Below, in pieces: positions 1 through 8,861 of a stretch of 64,000 nt of DNA. Origin of the DNA: CAVYWD01 sp963772225 (GTDB lineage: Bacteria > Myxococcota > Myxococcia > Myxococcales > UBA5297); contig CAVYWD010000005.1 of assembly GCA_963772225.1 (NCBI GenBank), forward strand, positions 563,147-627,146, read 5' to 3'. The notes below the pieces were generated by a model. That model worked only from the letters and a program-made list of their open reading frames with translations, was not told where the DNA came from and did no database searches. The position numbers were made by a program, and so were the translations under genes. Position 1 is the stretch's first letter; each line of letters begins with the position of its first letter.

Positions 1-1194
1 GCCGCGAACCCGGAGCTCCAGCGCCATCGCTCGTCGCCTGCGCGTCGAAGCGCGCGCGAACGCCTCTCGCAAAGTCTCGAAATCCAGGACGCGTCCCTGA
101 ACGTGTCGAGCATTCGGATCGAATTGCGGCCGCGCCCCTCTCCACCACGCGCTCACCGCGTCCGGCGCGAGCAGGGGAAGGTCCTCCAGGGCCGAAGGCG
201 CCAGATGCGGCTCGACGTCCTCGTCTTCGCCCGCGGGGCCACGGTCCTCGTCTTCCGGCTTCATCGCCCGGATCCGCGGGGTGACTTCGAGCCCGGTGAT
301 CGCGCAGAACGCCTCGCCGGCGAGCCCTCCCAGCGCGGGGCTCGAAAGAAGCGGCAGGCAGAGGTCCGCCGCGCGCCTCGTGCCCAAGAGCCCGAGCGCC
401 CAGATCGCCGCCGGCCGCAGGGCCTCGACCGCGAGCGCCTTCTCAATGGCCAGCGCATCGACGGGCTCGCCGCTCATGGCCAATACCCGCAGCGCAAAGC
501 CCGCCCCACGGTCGTTGGCGCGCGCGAGCTCCTGACTCATCTGCCAGGCCGATCGAAGGCCGAGGATGAGGCCGGTCTCGATGGCGGCGTTCCGCAACAG
601 CGGGTCGCGGGACCCGAGCGCCTTCCGAATTGGAATCCGGCACCGCGGCCCAGCGCCCCGCGCGGCCCGGAGCGCTGCCGCTTGCGTTGGGCCGTCCTCG
701 CTCGCGAGCAGCCCGTCGATTCGCGGGCCAGGCGAAAACCCTCGAAGAGCGAGGGCCTCCAGAGCGGCCGCTTGCACCTTCGGGTCCTCGCTCTCCAAGA
801 GCCCAGCGAGCGCCCCCTGCGCAGAAGCGTGACCCGACAGTGCGAGCGCCTTCGCCGCGGCCGCCGAGCACGGGGCCTCGGCCTTCTGAATCGCCTCGAG
901 GACGGCGTCCACGGGCGCCCCGGGGATTCGGCAGATCGCTAGGGCGGCGGCGCCCACGCGGGCGGGCTCCTCCGACCCGAGCGCAGGAAGCAGCAAGCGC
1001 TCCAGCGCGGCGATTCCCCCGACCGCCACGCCGTCGAGCTGCGCGGCCAGGCGCTCTTCGGGCTCCTGCGCGACTTCGAAGATCGTGTATTTCGCCGAGC
1101 CGAGGGCGCGCGCCCAGCTCAGCGAAAGAAACTCCGCCTCGTCGAGGTGCTCCTCGACGACGTCCCAAATGACCGGGGCGAGCTCCCGCGACAT
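1..1194 (-). CDS. TIGR02270 family HEAT-like protein, islet A (3' end beyond window)
   Basis: The frame is open from an ATG at 1194 to the left edge, giving 398 visible residues, so the C-terminus is missing. It starts MSRELAPVIWDVVEEHLDEAEFL and consists of short Ala/Leu-rich helical repeats that resemble HEAT repeats. It is clearly paralogous to the protein at 9446-10693: both open with an acidic 'W..LEEHL/LAEHW' segment and end with an acidic linker followed by a Trp-rich segment. TIGR02270 proteins have no known enzymatic activity; they recur beside T6SS VgrG/PAAR genes, so a scaffold or accessory role is an inference. It lies 16 bp downstream of the DUF6484 gene, as the last visible gene of islet A. 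The family call is from recognition of the fold, repeats and context. Confidence 0.8.
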   Translation of the reverse strand, partial: MSRELAPVIWDVVEEHLDEAEFLSLSWARALGSAKYTIFEVAQEPEERLAAQLDGVAVGGIAALERLLLPALGSEEPARVGAAALAICRIPGAPVDAVLEAIQKAEAPCSAAAAKALALSGHASAQGALAGLLESEDPKVQAAALEALALRGFSPGPRIDGLLASEDGPTQAAALRAARGAGPRCRIPIRKALGSRDPLLRNAAIETGLILGLRSAWQMSQELARANDRGAGFALRVLAMSGEPVDALAIEKALAVEALRPAAIWALGLLGTRRAADLCLPLLSSPALGGLAGEAFCAITGLEVTPRIRAMKPEDEDRGPAGEDEDVEPHLAPSALEDLPLLAPDAVSAWWRGARPQFDPNARHVQGRVLDFETLREAFARASTRRRRAMALELRVRG

Positions 1195-1210
1195 GGTGCT
1201 CCTCGCCGCC

Positions 1211-1495
1211 TCAGTTCAACTTCACCGTGGCGCCCTTGATGCGATTCGTGCCCGACGCACGCGTCTCCACGTACGTGCCTCGGATGACGACCTTCCCGTC
1301 CTTGTGCAGCGCGATGCTCGCCTTGCCGCACTGGAGCACCAGCTCGTCGACGCCGTCGAGCAGGATTTTCCTCGCCGTGAGCGAGCTGAGCTCGCGGACC
1401 CGTCGCGCCCGCGGCTCTGCCGGCTCGGCCTTTCCCGGCGCGGGCGCACCGTCGGCATCGACAATCAGCTTCAACACTTTTCCGCGGCTCTTCAT
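1211..1495 (-). CDS. DUF6484 domain protein, islet A
   Basis: This 94-residue protein starts at the ATG at 1495, which overlaps the stop of the DUF2169 gene in an ATGA junction, so the two are translationally coupled. The N-terminal 45 residues are basic and variable. The C-terminal half carries the family pattern: an LVLQCGKASIALHKDGKVV core, then an IRG strand and a terminal NRIKGATVKLN. The paralog at 15260-15508 ends NRIKGSRVKIN. The repeated short beta strands resemble the gp5/VgrG-type beta-helix motif, which would suit a spike-associated or cargo-adaptor role. That role is inferred; the domain is of unknown function and is known from T6SS loci. Confidence 0.8.
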   Translation of the reverse strand: MKSRGKVLKLIVDADGAPAPGKAEPAEPRARRVRELSSLTARKILLDGVDELVLQCGKASIALHKDGKVVIRGTYVETRASGTNRIKGATVKLN

Positions 1496-2499
1496 GGCTT
1501 CGCCTCCTCGAAAGTGACGCTCTTGACGTACCGAAGGTCGAACTCGAGCGGATGGCTCGCTCGATAGGTGACGGCCAGGCGCTCCTGGTCGGGCTCGACG
1601 AGCAGCGTGTCGGCCTCCATGGGGAGCGCCTCGACCCGCTCGCGGGCCCGGAAGGTCGCGACGAAGCGCGCAGCGGGAATCTGCAGGGCGATGCGCCGCG
1701 CCTTGGAATGGAGATTGTTCAGCACCAACGTCTCGCCGCCCGCAAGCTTGCGACCCAGCACTTGGTCCTGGGGGACCGCGTTGAAGAATCGCGGGTCGAA
1801 GTCGGCCGGAAAGAGCGGTCGGCGCGAGCTCTCCCACGCGGAGTCGAAGGTGCCCGCCCAGCGCGCGCGCTGCTTCCAGCCGCAGGGGATGAATCCGAGC
1901 GACGCCGGCGGCGGCCGGTCGGCGACGGACTTCACCGGCTGCTTCGGATCCTCGAGGCGAGGCAGCGGCGCGCCAGCCCTCGGCCGGCTGAGAAACCCCA
2001 CGCCGACGGGGTTCTCGGCAAAGGCAACCCGATTCTGGGCCTCGTCCATGTCGAAGCCCCCGAACGCCTCCTCGTAGCGCAGCGCGACTTTCTCGAACGG
2101 CGCGGGGTCCGTCAGGAGCGGCCTGCCGGCGAATGTGCTCCAAAGCCGGGGGCCCACGGCTTCGACGGTCTTTGCCAGATCGGCGACCTCCAGGCGAGCT
2201 TGCGCGCGCGCCTGCCCGAACCCATAGACATGCCCGTTCACCGCCACGTCCGTTCCGGGCTTCACGGGGACGAAATCGCCGGCGTAGCGCAGACTGGAGC
2301 GGTCGGGCTCGCCCTCAAAGACGTCGGCCTTGAAGACCGGGACCAGGGCCTCCTTCTCGGCGCGAGAGACCCTGCCGGCCAAAGTGAACCGATAGGTGGC
2401 CTTGAGAATCGCCACCGCCACTTCGCCCCCCTCGGCGTCCAAACAGAAGCCGAGGTCAATGGCAAACGGCGTGAAGTTGAAACATTCGTGAATTTGCAT
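1492..2499 (-). CDS. DUF2169 domain protein (T6SS-associated), islet A
   Basis: The 335-residue protein is full length for DUF2169. It shows the family landmarks: an N-terminal beta-rich half with 'VAVAILKATYRF', a central YEEAFGG followed by NPVGVGF, and a WAGTFDSAW segment before the C-terminal beta strands. The paralog at 10727-11731 has the matching YERAYGG and NPVGIGF. DUF2169 proteins are encoded beside PAAR-like DUF4150 proteins and are thought to help load effectors onto the T6SS spike as adaptors. It begins 6 bp after the DUF4150 stop and overlaps the DUF6484 start by 4 bp, so these genes form one operon. It is probably cytoplasmic, since no signal peptide is visible. Confidence 0.9.
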   Translation of the reverse strand: MQIHECFNFTPFAIDLGFCLDAEGGEVAVAILKATYRFTLAGRVSRAEKEALVPVFKADVFEGEPDRSSLRYAGDFVPVKPGTDVAVNGHVYGFGQARAQARLEVADLAKTVEAVGPRLWSTFAGRPLLTDPAPFEKVALRYEEAFGGFDMDEAQNRVAFAENPVGVGFLSRPRAGAPLPRLEDPKQPVKSVADRPPPASLGFIPCGWKQRARWAGTFDSAWESSRRPLFPADFDPRFFNAVPQDQVLGRKLAGGETLVLNNLHSKARRIALQIPAARFVATFRARERVEALPMEADTLLVEPDQERLAVTYRASHPLEFDLRYVKSVTFEEAKP

Positions 2500-2505
2500 G
2501 GAGGC

Positions 2506-3159
2506 TCATTCGACCTTCAGCTCGACGCCGGGATAGTCCGGCAGGGTGATCTGCCCGCTGCCGGAGACCGTCTTGTCCAACTTGATCTTGCCCGAGGAGT
2601 CGGTGCGTCCCTCCTTCGACTTCCCGTCGGAGGTCTTGAGGACATAGCGGACGTCGGCGAGCGCCTTGCCGGCCCGGCTCACCACCTGGACTTCCAGGGA
2701 GTCCTGCTCCTCTTGCTCGCCCGGCTCGGGAGGCAAGACGCAGGGCATGGGCGGCTGAATCTCCGGCATGGGCGGCGTATTGTAGGTTCCGCCTTTGTTT
2801 CCGAGCATCAAATCGGTAGCGCGCGCCACGAACTTCCCCTCGACCTTGACGTCGAAGGAGTGCCCCAGGAAATCGGCCGCCCCCTTGGTCTTCGAGCTCA
2901 TGACCCCGCCGGCGCTGCCGGCCTCGTCGCCGGTGCTCTGCGAGAAGCAGGAGCCTTCGAGCATCATCGGCTGCCCGTTGGCGGTGACGTTGCGGCTCCC
3001 CTTGTCCGCGTCTTGGGACATGGCGATGTTCGGATAGGGAATGGGCACCGGCCCGGCCGGCGGAGCCGGCGTCAGGCACACGTCCGGCATGAACGAGACC
3101 ATGCCGTTGCTCTGGCTATGCACGACCGTCAATTGATTGACCGCTACCGTCACAGGCAT
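2506..3159 (-). CDS. DUF4150 PAAR-like spike-tip protein with small C-terminal beta domain
   Basis: Residues 1-125 are a PAAR-like DUF4150 domain, with PDVC, the Pro-rich segment ending PIPYPNIAMS, the GSCFSQSTGDEAG motif and FDVKVEGKFVAR. After a Pro/Gln-rich linker (about 126-150) comes a beta domain of about 65 residues, with LEVQVVSRAGKALADVRYVL then a DSSG turn. It resembles the transthyretin-like modules seen on VgrG and PAAR proteins. PAAR-like proteins cap the T6SS spike and carry effectors. This one ends without a recognisable toxin domain, so it is probably a cargo-carrying or structural tip. The start is supported by GGAGG 8 bp upstream of the ATG. It lies 24 bp after the ketosynthase-like gene. 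Confidence 0.88.
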   Translation of the reverse strand: MPVTVAVNQLTVVHSQSNGMVSFMPDVCLTPAPPAGPVPIPYPNIAMSQDADKGSRNVTANGQPMMLEGSCFSQSTGDEAGSAGGVMSSKTKGAADFLGHSFDVKVEGKFVARATDLMLGNKGGTYNTPPMPEIQPPMPCVLPPEPGEQEEQDSLEVQVVSRAGKALADVRYVLKTSDGKSKEGRTDSSGKIKLDKTVSGSGQITLPDYPGVELKVE

Positions 3160-3183
3160 CGCTTTCGCCTCCGCGAAATCGGG

Positions 3184-4320
3184 TCAAACCCGGTCAAACC
3201 CTCTCCAAGAGCAGCGCGCGCCGCTCGCCGTCGTCGGCCGCGCAGAAGACGAGGGCGCGGCGCCGCGCCGTGTATTTCTTTTGAAAGAACTGGACGGCGA
3301 GGGGACGGCGAGGGTCACGAGCATCGCGCCGGTCGCCGTGCCGAGCTCGCCCAGAGTGGCCAGGGGGATCTCCAGTGAGACCGGCGGCCGGAGCGCCTTG
3401 CCCAGCCTGCTGACCGCGAATGCCCACTCCTTGGTCCGAGCCGACTCGCCGTTCAGGTCGCCCAGAATAAACGGCTCGGGGCCGTCGGCGACGAGCGGGG
3501 CGATGGCCTCGGCGAGCGCCGCGCCGGTGTTGGGTGTCGTTCGACGGGGCGCGCCGTCCGCCGGCTTTGCGGCCGCCTTCCCGGCGCTGGCGCCTGCCCA
3601 CCGGGCGACGGTGGAGCCTCGAAGGACCGCGAGCGGGGTCGCGCCTCGCCGAGCGGCGTCCTCTGCGCGCTCCAGGAGAAAGAACGCGGCGCCTTCGCCG
3701 GGCCGGAAGCCGTCGACGGCGCGATCGCTGAAGAGCTTGTAATCGCAATCGAGGGGCTGGAGCCAGTCGGAGAATAGATAGGAATCGACCCCTCCGACGG
3801 CGGCGGCGCGCAGGTGCCCGTCGGCGAGGGCCTCTCGCGCGAGGTCGCACAGGGCGAGCGCGCCGGTGCGGTCGGCCGAGAGGAGCTGCTGCGAGCGCAG
3901 CAGGTCGATGCGCGCGGCATTGTGAAAATGATAGGAGAACGCCGGGTCCGCGCGCGCCGGCCACCCGGGGCGATGGCCAGGAAGGCAGCAGAACAGCCCG
4001 AGGTCGCGCACCGCCGCGGGCGGGAGCCGAGCCTGGCTCAGCAGGTCGCCGAAAGCGTGCCCGGCCAGAAGCCCGAGCCATTCGAGGCGGCTCCGCTGCG
4101 GCAGCGGCGTCTGGTCGAGGTGATAGATGGGCGATGCAATCAGGGGGCTCGGCTCGCCGTGCGGCTCGTCGGGGATGCAGGAATAGAGCTCCGGGCATTC
4201 CCGCATGCGCCTCACGTCGCCGCGGACCGAGGAGAAGGTCTGGGCGGCGGTGGCCCCGACGGCCGATACCGCGCCGACGGCCGTGACCACGATTTCATCC
4301 TTCGGGCTCCCGAACCCCAT
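3184..4320 (-). CDS. Ketosynthase-like protein, islet A; C-terminus shifted by an 11-bp duplication
   Basis: The reading frame gives 378 residues with a thiolase/ketosynthase fold pattern: an N-terminal 'VVTAVGAVSAVGATAAQT', a central DGFRPGEGAAFFLLER and a late GTATGAM. The condensing Cys is absent: the position reads LLSADRTGALAL instead of a TACSS-type motif. The GHT histidine position reads GEL. After ...MLVTLAV the frame runs into an unrelated Ser/Arg-rich tail. A perfect 11-bp tandem duplication at 3293-3314 causes this. Removing one copy restores QFFQKKY and a tail ending LLLERV, with a stop at 3194, matching LAVRAFQRGY in the paralog at 14151. It is probably a non-enzymatic T6SS accessory. 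It is the first gene of islet A. Confidence 0.8.
   Translation of the reverse strand: MGFGSPKDEIVVTAVGAVSAVGATAAQTFSSVRGDVRRMRECPELYSCIPDEPHGEPSPLIASPIYHLDQTPLPQRSRLEWLGLLAGHAFGDLLSQARLPPAAVRDLGLFCCLPGHRPGWPARADPAFSYHFHNAARIDLLRSQQLLSADRTGALALCDLAREALADGHLRAAAVGGVDSYLFSDWLQPLDCDYKLFSDRAVDGFRPGEGAAFFLLERAEDAARRGATPLAVLRGSTVARWAGASAGKAAAKPADGAPRRTTPNTGAALAEAIAPLVADGPEPFILGDLNGESARTKEWAFAVSRLGKALRPPVSLEIPLATLGELGTATGAMLVTLAVPSPSSSFKRNTRRGAAPSSSARPTTASGARCSWRGFDRV
3293..3314. repeat. 11-bp perfect tandem duplication (GACGGCGAGGG x2)
   Basis: The plus strand reads GACGGCGAGGG at 3293-3303 and again at 3304-3314. Eleven bases is not a multiple of three, so the extra copy shifts the frame of the ketosynthase-like gene that crosses it. 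Confidence 0.95.
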
Positions 4321-5053
4321 GGTGCTCCCATCGGCCGCGCCCCCGAAACAGGCGGATGTCGAGAGCGTAGGCCTTCGGCAGAAAAGGCAGCATAGAGGGT
4401 CGCCAGGTTGGTTTCAACTCCGAGATTGCATGTCGCAGCCAAACGGCCGCCCAATGGACGCGCGAAGCATTGATCCGGCCCATCTCCACGTATTCTTCGA
4501 TGGATCACCAATATTGGGCAGGGCATGAAGCGGCAGCGCTGACGAAATGCCTTTGATCAGAACAATCCGGTCAGCTCGCGCGGTCGCAATTCTCGCGCAG
4601 CGTTGCCTCGAGCCCCGTCTCCCAGGCGTTGCCGCGCCTGCAGCCCTGCGGGCCTTTCTGGCGGTGGACGCCGACTGCGCCGATCTCCCGGGCTCAGCAG
4701 CCATCCCCGCGGGCGCGCGCGAGCTGCGCAGTTTTGCCGGAGGGTCATCGTCGGCCAGCCAGCGAGCGTCGGCTGAAAGCGGGTTCGAGAGCGCCTCTCG
4801 GGGAGCTCCTCCGGATCTTCGAGGAGGCGTTCACCTCAAGGCGTGGGACTCGGATTCGACTGCTGCGACCGCGGCGGCAACCAATTCGGGCGGCGCGTCG
4901 AGCCGCACGGCCTTTGGGTCCAAAGCCCAATGTGGAGCGTGCTCGCCAGAGACGTCGAGAAGAGCGCGCCGCGGATGTTTCGGACGAATCGCAGCTCGAA
5001 ACCGCGCATCCGGAGCGAGCTCGTCTCATCCCGACGTGCGCGGGGCGTCCGCC
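4321..5053. other. Gene-poor gap of 733 bp between islet A and the VWA gene
   Basis: Frames on both strands here are short, Arg/Ser-rich and lack recognisable domains. Base composition is slightly lower in GC around 4330-4560, which fits an upstream regulatory region for islet A. I see no tRNA, terminator with a T-tract, or repeat that I can support. Confidence 0.5.
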
Positions 5054-6181
5054 TCAGTTCGGCACGCTCATGCACCCGAGGACGATCTCGAGCTGGCCGG
5101 AGGTCTTGGCGGTGATCGCCTGGCAAGCGTCGTCGCACAGGACGATCCGCGTGGGGGTCGTGTTGTCGTCGTAGTGCCAGCCGACGCCGAGCGCGCCTTG
5201 GCAGCCAGTGGCGTCGGAGACGCGGGTGAAGAGCTGAGGGCTCCCGTTGTCGGGCGTGAAGACCACGGCGACCTGGCTGTAGTCGGGCGTGTTCTTGTCC
5301 GGCAGGGGAATGGCCAGATCGCATGAAAGCGCGTTGCCGCGGATCTCGTTCAAGGCCTTCAAGAAGGCGCCCTCGGTGTCCTGATTCGTGTCCACCTGGA
5401 AAGCGCTGGTCGTGCCGCCGGCCGCGGCGATCTGGTTGAGGGCGTCGAGCTCGGAGCCCACGCCGATGACGAACGTGGGGATTCGCGGGGCGGTGGACGC
5501 CGCCGCCGTGGTGACGGCGATGACGTTCGCGAGGCTATTGCCCGGCGAGCCGTCGGACATCACCTCGCAGGTGGGGTCCGGAATTCCGTCGGTGGCGAGC
5601 AGGACCACGAGCTTGCGGTCCGGGTTGTTCGTCGCCCATTGCTTGGCGTAGCCGTAGGCGCCCTCCAGCACCTGCACCATCGGCGTGCCGCCGTACATGC
5701 TCTGCTGGTCGAGCGACGCGACGAAGGCGTCGGCCACCGTCGGCAGCACGGCCATGGGCACCGCCGGCGTCTCGTACTCCGAAAGTCGGCACTGCGCGCG
5801 CGCCGGGAAGTAGGTGAGCGCCACGCCCATGCCATTGAATGACGAATCGGTCACGAAGGCCTTGAGCGCGGCCTTCACCGAGACCCACTTCCAATCGAAG
5901 TCCATGGAGTAGGAGGTGTCCTGGACGATCATCAGGTCGAGCGGGGTGAGCTGGGCCTTCTTCGAGCTCGACGCGCAGGCGGCGATGCCGACGTCGATCC
6001 CGGTGCCGCCATCGCCGTTCCACTGGGTCGAGGCGTCTGGATGCTGGCCGGCGTCGCTCGCGGAGGAGCCGTCTCGAGCTCCGCCGGAGCCCGCGTCGTC
6101 TCCTCCGAGGCTCGGCGCCTTCCCGCCGCAGGCGGCGGCGCCGAGGGCCAGGAGGAGCGCAGTACAGGTCTTGAAGTTCAT
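5054..6181 (-). CDS. VWA-domain lipoprotein
   Basis: I chose the ATG at 6181 (375 residues) because it gives a clean lipoprotein signal, MNFKTCTALLLALGAAAC, with the lipidated Cys at residue 18. An upstream in-frame ATG would put 16 charged residues in front of it. After an Asp/Gly/Ser-rich linker, a von Willebrand A domain begins near residue 80. It has a complete MIDAS pattern: D88, S90 and S92 (DTSYS), the Thr in GGTPM and the Asp in LATDGIPD. The domain should bind a divalent cation and a protein partner at the outer membrane surface. Four late Cys residues could form disulfides. It starts 10 bp after the stop of the giant Cys-rich lipoprotein, so the two are probably co-transcribed and may act together. 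Confidence 0.88.
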   Translation of the reverse strand: MNFKTCTALLLALGAAACGGKAPSLGGDDAGSGGARDGSSASDAGQHPDASTQWNGDGGTGIDVGIAACASSSKKAQLTPLDLMIVQDTSYSMDFDWKWVSVKAALKAFVTDSSFNGMGVALTYFPARAQCRLSEYETPAVPMAVLPTVADAFVASLDQQSMYGGTPMVQVLEGAYGYAKQWATNNPDRKLVVLLATDGIPDPTCEVMSDGSPGNSLANVIAVTTAAASTAPRIPTFVIGVGSELDALNQIAAAGGTTSAFQVDTNQDTEGAFLKALNEIRGNALSCDLAIPLPDKNTPDYSQVAVVFTPDNGSPQLFTRVSDATGCQGALGVGWHYDDNTTPTRIVLCDDACQAITAKTSGQLEIVLGCMSVPN

Positions 6182-6191
6182 GGCGCGCCTC

Positions 6192-8861
6192 CTAGCCATT
6201 GCAGTTGATGGACTTGCCGCAGCCGTCATTCGGGTGGGGGCCTGCGCCGAGGATCGCGCAGCTCGTCGGCACGCACGTACAGGTGCCGGCTGCGGAAGAG
6301 CTCGAGCCGGTGCACTGAAGATTGGGCGCCGTGTTGCCGCTGTAGCCGCCGGTCGCGGTCGAGCAGCCGCAGGTCAGGTTCGAGCCGTTGCCCGCCGGGA
6401 ACGCGCTCGAGGGAACAGCGCTGCAGGGATCGCCGATGTTCTGGTTGGCCGAGTAGGTGGAGCAGGTGAAGTTGGCGACGCACTTCTTCTGCGCCGTGTC
6501 GCAGTGCTTGCTCGAATCGGAGCAGGTGCTCGGGCAGGCGATGGGGGCGTTGGTGCAGGTGTTGGTCACGCTGGTCGCGCAGGCGTCGGCGGCGCAGGCG
6601 GCGGTGTTGCTGCAACAGGTGCCTTTGTTGGCGTTCGTGACGAGCGAACCGCCGCTGGTGCAGACGCCGGGAGAGGTGCAGCCGCAAGCGAAGAGCTGGC
6701 CGTCGCCGCGGTCGAAGGCGTTGCCGTTCGAGCAGGGATTGCCGCTCGCGCCGCTGGCACCATAGGTAGAGCAGGTGTTGTTCGCCACGCATGCCGTCCC
6801 GGAGCAGTGCGTCGAGCCGGAGCAGGTGCATTGCACGGTGAGGCCGGTGCAGGTGTCGACGTAGCTCGTGTTGCAGGAGTTTGCGGCGCAGGAGTTCGTG
6901 TTCTTGCAGCAGTGACCCGTGGTAACGCCGGTGACAACCGTGCCGCTGCCGTCGCTGCCGCTGATGCAGACCGCGCCTGAGGTGGTGCACCTGCACGTGA
7001 GATTCGTGTTGTCGCCCTTGGGGAAGTCAGGGTCGGCGTTGTTGCTGCACTTGTCGCCGAGCCCCTGGGTCGTGTAGCTCGCGCAGGTCTCCAAGAGCTG
7101 GCACGACCCGGCGTTGCAATACCGGGCCGAATTGCACCCGCAGGTGGTCACGGCGTTGGTGCAGCTGTCGGTCACCGTGTACGGGTGCGAGGAGTCGTTG
7201 CAGTGGACGCCGTCGCAGGCGGCGTTGGCGTTGAGGCAGCAAGTGCCCTCTGCGCTCCCGGTGACGAGCTTCCCGCCGCTCGAGCAGACGCCCGACGCGC
7301 AGGTGCAGGCGAAGAGGACGCCGTCGCCGCGGTCGAACGCCGAGTTGATGGAGCAGACGCTGCCGACCGCGCCAGTCGCCTTGTAGGTCGTGCAGGTCTT
7401 GTTGGCGACGCAAACATTGTTCTCGCAATTGAAGCCGGAGCCGCAGGTGCATTGCACGGTCGCGCCGGTGCAGGTGTCCTTGTAGCTCGTGTTGCAAGAA
7501 TTTGCGGCGCACGAATTCGAATTCTTGCAGCAATGCCCGGTGGCCGAATTCGAGACGACCGTGCCGCTGCCGTCGGTTCCGCTGATGCAGACCGCGCCGG
7601 AGTCGGTGCAGGCGCACGTGAGGTTGCTGCCGTCGCCCTTGGGGAAGTCGGGGTCGGGGCCGTTGCTGCAATGGCTGCCGACTTTCTGGTCGGTGAATTT
7701 GGCGCATACGTTGTCGGTGCCGCAGGTCCCGACCTGGCCGGCGGTGGAGGTGGAGCAATACTGCCCGCCCGCGCATCCGCACGTGATCGTCCCGCCGCAG
7801 CCGTTGTCGAGGTTCGTGCCGCACTTCCCCTGGTAGTCGGCAGAGGAGCAGGTTTTGGCCGTGCACTGGGGCCCGCAGACGCCCTTGTTGCACACGTTTG
7901 TCCCCGTGCAGGTGCCGCAGCTCGCCGTGCCGCCGCAGGCGCTCTGGACGGTGCCGCAGTTCTGTCCCAACACCAGGCACTCGACCGAGGTTTCCTCGGC
8001 CTCGCACTTGTTGGCGACGCCGCGCGTGCCGCACTTCTGGCCCATCGGGCAGTCGCCGCAGTTGGCGAGCCCGCCGCAGCCGTTGGAGATGTAGCCGCAC
8101 TCCACCCCGCTCGGCTTGGCGGCGGCGCAGACGGTGGCGTCCGACGGCGCGGTCGCGCACTTGGGCTCGCAGATGTGGAAGGCGGTGTTGCAGACCGTGT
8201 TCGAGTCCGCGCAGGCGCCGCAGTCGAGCTGGTTCGCCGCGAGCCCGCCGTCGGCGCCGGTGAGGCCTTGGGCCCCGCAGCCGTTCCAGGCGACGCCGCA
8301 CTCGTAGCCGAGGTCGGCGCACGTGACGGTCTGGCACGCCTCGCACTGGTTCATCTTCGAGTTGCACTGCTGGCTGGCGCTCGCGCAATCGCCGCAGGAG
8401 ATGTGGATGCCGCACGAGGTCTTGACCGTTCCGCACTGCGCCCCGAGCGCCGAGCAGCTCGCCTTGGGCGCGATGCACTGGTGCGTCTCGATGTCGCAGA
8501 CCTTGCTCGAGTCCGTGCACGCGCCGCACTGGTGGTTCTGCTGGGTGCAGGAGTCGTAAATCGGGCCGCACTGGCCGTTGCATGCGAGTGGGGTGCACGC
8601 GGCGTCGGCGCCGCCGTCGCCCGCGTCCGCTTCGCCGGCATCGGGAGCGCTCGCGTCCTGCGCCTCTGCGTCGGCAGGGCCCGAGTCGGAAATGTCCAGG
8701 CCGGCGTCGTCTCCTATTTGGCCGCCGGCGTCATCGCCCCCAAGGCCTGGGGCGGAGCGCTCGCACGCGGCGATGATCAGAAGGGCGCAGGCGCAGGCCG
8801 AGAGGAGGGAGACTGCGGCGAAGGTGGCCGCGCCGTCGCGCCGTTCAACGGAAAGGGACAT
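6192..8861 (-). CDS. Giant Cys-rich repeat lipoprotein
   Basis: The protein has 889 residues. A signal peptide ends in the lipobox IAAC with Cys33, followed by an Asp/Ala-rich linker. Residues of about 90-385 are short Cys modules of the type C..LG..CG...NGCGG..SCG.C, six or more copies. From about residue 385 to the end lie five longer modules of about 105 residues that alternate between two types. One carries DFPKGD..NLTC, SGAVCISG and TGHCCKN.NSCAANSC; the other carries AFDRGDG.LFACGC and KGTCC. Cys spacing is strict, which implies many disulfides and a rigid extracellular rod. No catalytic motif is visible. Similar proteins in myxobacteria often carry misleading names. The VWA lipoprotein follows after 10 bp. 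Confidence 0.85.
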   Translation of the reverse strand: MSLSVERRDGAATFAAVSLLSACACALLIIAACERSAPGLGGDDAGGQIGDDAGLDISDSGPADAEAQDASAPDAGEADAGDGGADAACTPLACNGQCGPIYDSCTQQNHQCGACTDSSKVCDIETHQCIAPKASCSALGAQCGTVKTSCGIHISCGDCASASQQCNSKMNQCEACQTVTCADLGYECGVAWNGCGAQGLTGADGGLAANQLDCGACADSNTVCNTAFHICEPKCATAPSDATVCAAAKPSGVECGYISNGCGGLANCGDCPMGQKCGTRGVANKCEAEETSVECLVLGQNCGTVQSACGGTASCGTCTGTNVCNKGVCGPQCTAKTCSSADYQGKCGTNLDNGCGGTITCGCAGGQYCSTSTAGQVGTCGTDNVCAKFTDQKVGSHCSNGPDPDFPKGDGSNLTCACTDSGAVCISGTDGSGTVVSNSATGHCCKNSNSCAANSCNTSYKDTCTGATVQCTCGSGFNCENNVCVANKTCTTYKATGAVGSVCSINSAFDRGDGVLFACTCASGVCSSGGKLVTGSAEGTCCLNANAACDGVHCNDSSHPYTVTDSCTNAVTTCGCNSARYCNAGSCQLLETCASYTTQGLGDKCSNNADPDFPKGDNTNLTCRCTTSGAVCISGSDGSGTVVTGVTTGHCCKNTNSCAANSCNTSYVDTCTGLTVQCTCSGSTHCSGTACVANNTCSTYGASGASGNPCSNGNAFDRGDGQLFACGCTSPGVCTSGGSLVTNANKGTCCSNTAACAADACATSVTNTCTNAPIACPSTCSDSSKHCDTAQKKCVANFTCSTYSANQNIGDPCSAVPSSAFPAGNGSNLTCGCSTATGGYSGNTAPNLQCTGSSSSAAGTCTCVPTSCAILGAGPHPNDGCGKSINCNG
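6195..7706 (-). repeat. Five tandem ~105-residue Cys modules of alternating type (A-B-A-B-A')
   Basis: Within the giant lipoprotein the coding sequence repeats in units of about 310 bp. Units 1 and 3 are close to each other (GAVCISG, TGHCCKN, SCAANSCNTSY), as are units 2 and 4 (FDRGDG, SGG.LVT, GTCC). The fifth is a truncated version of the first type. The alternation implies that a two-module block was duplicated as a unit. Confidence 0.8.
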
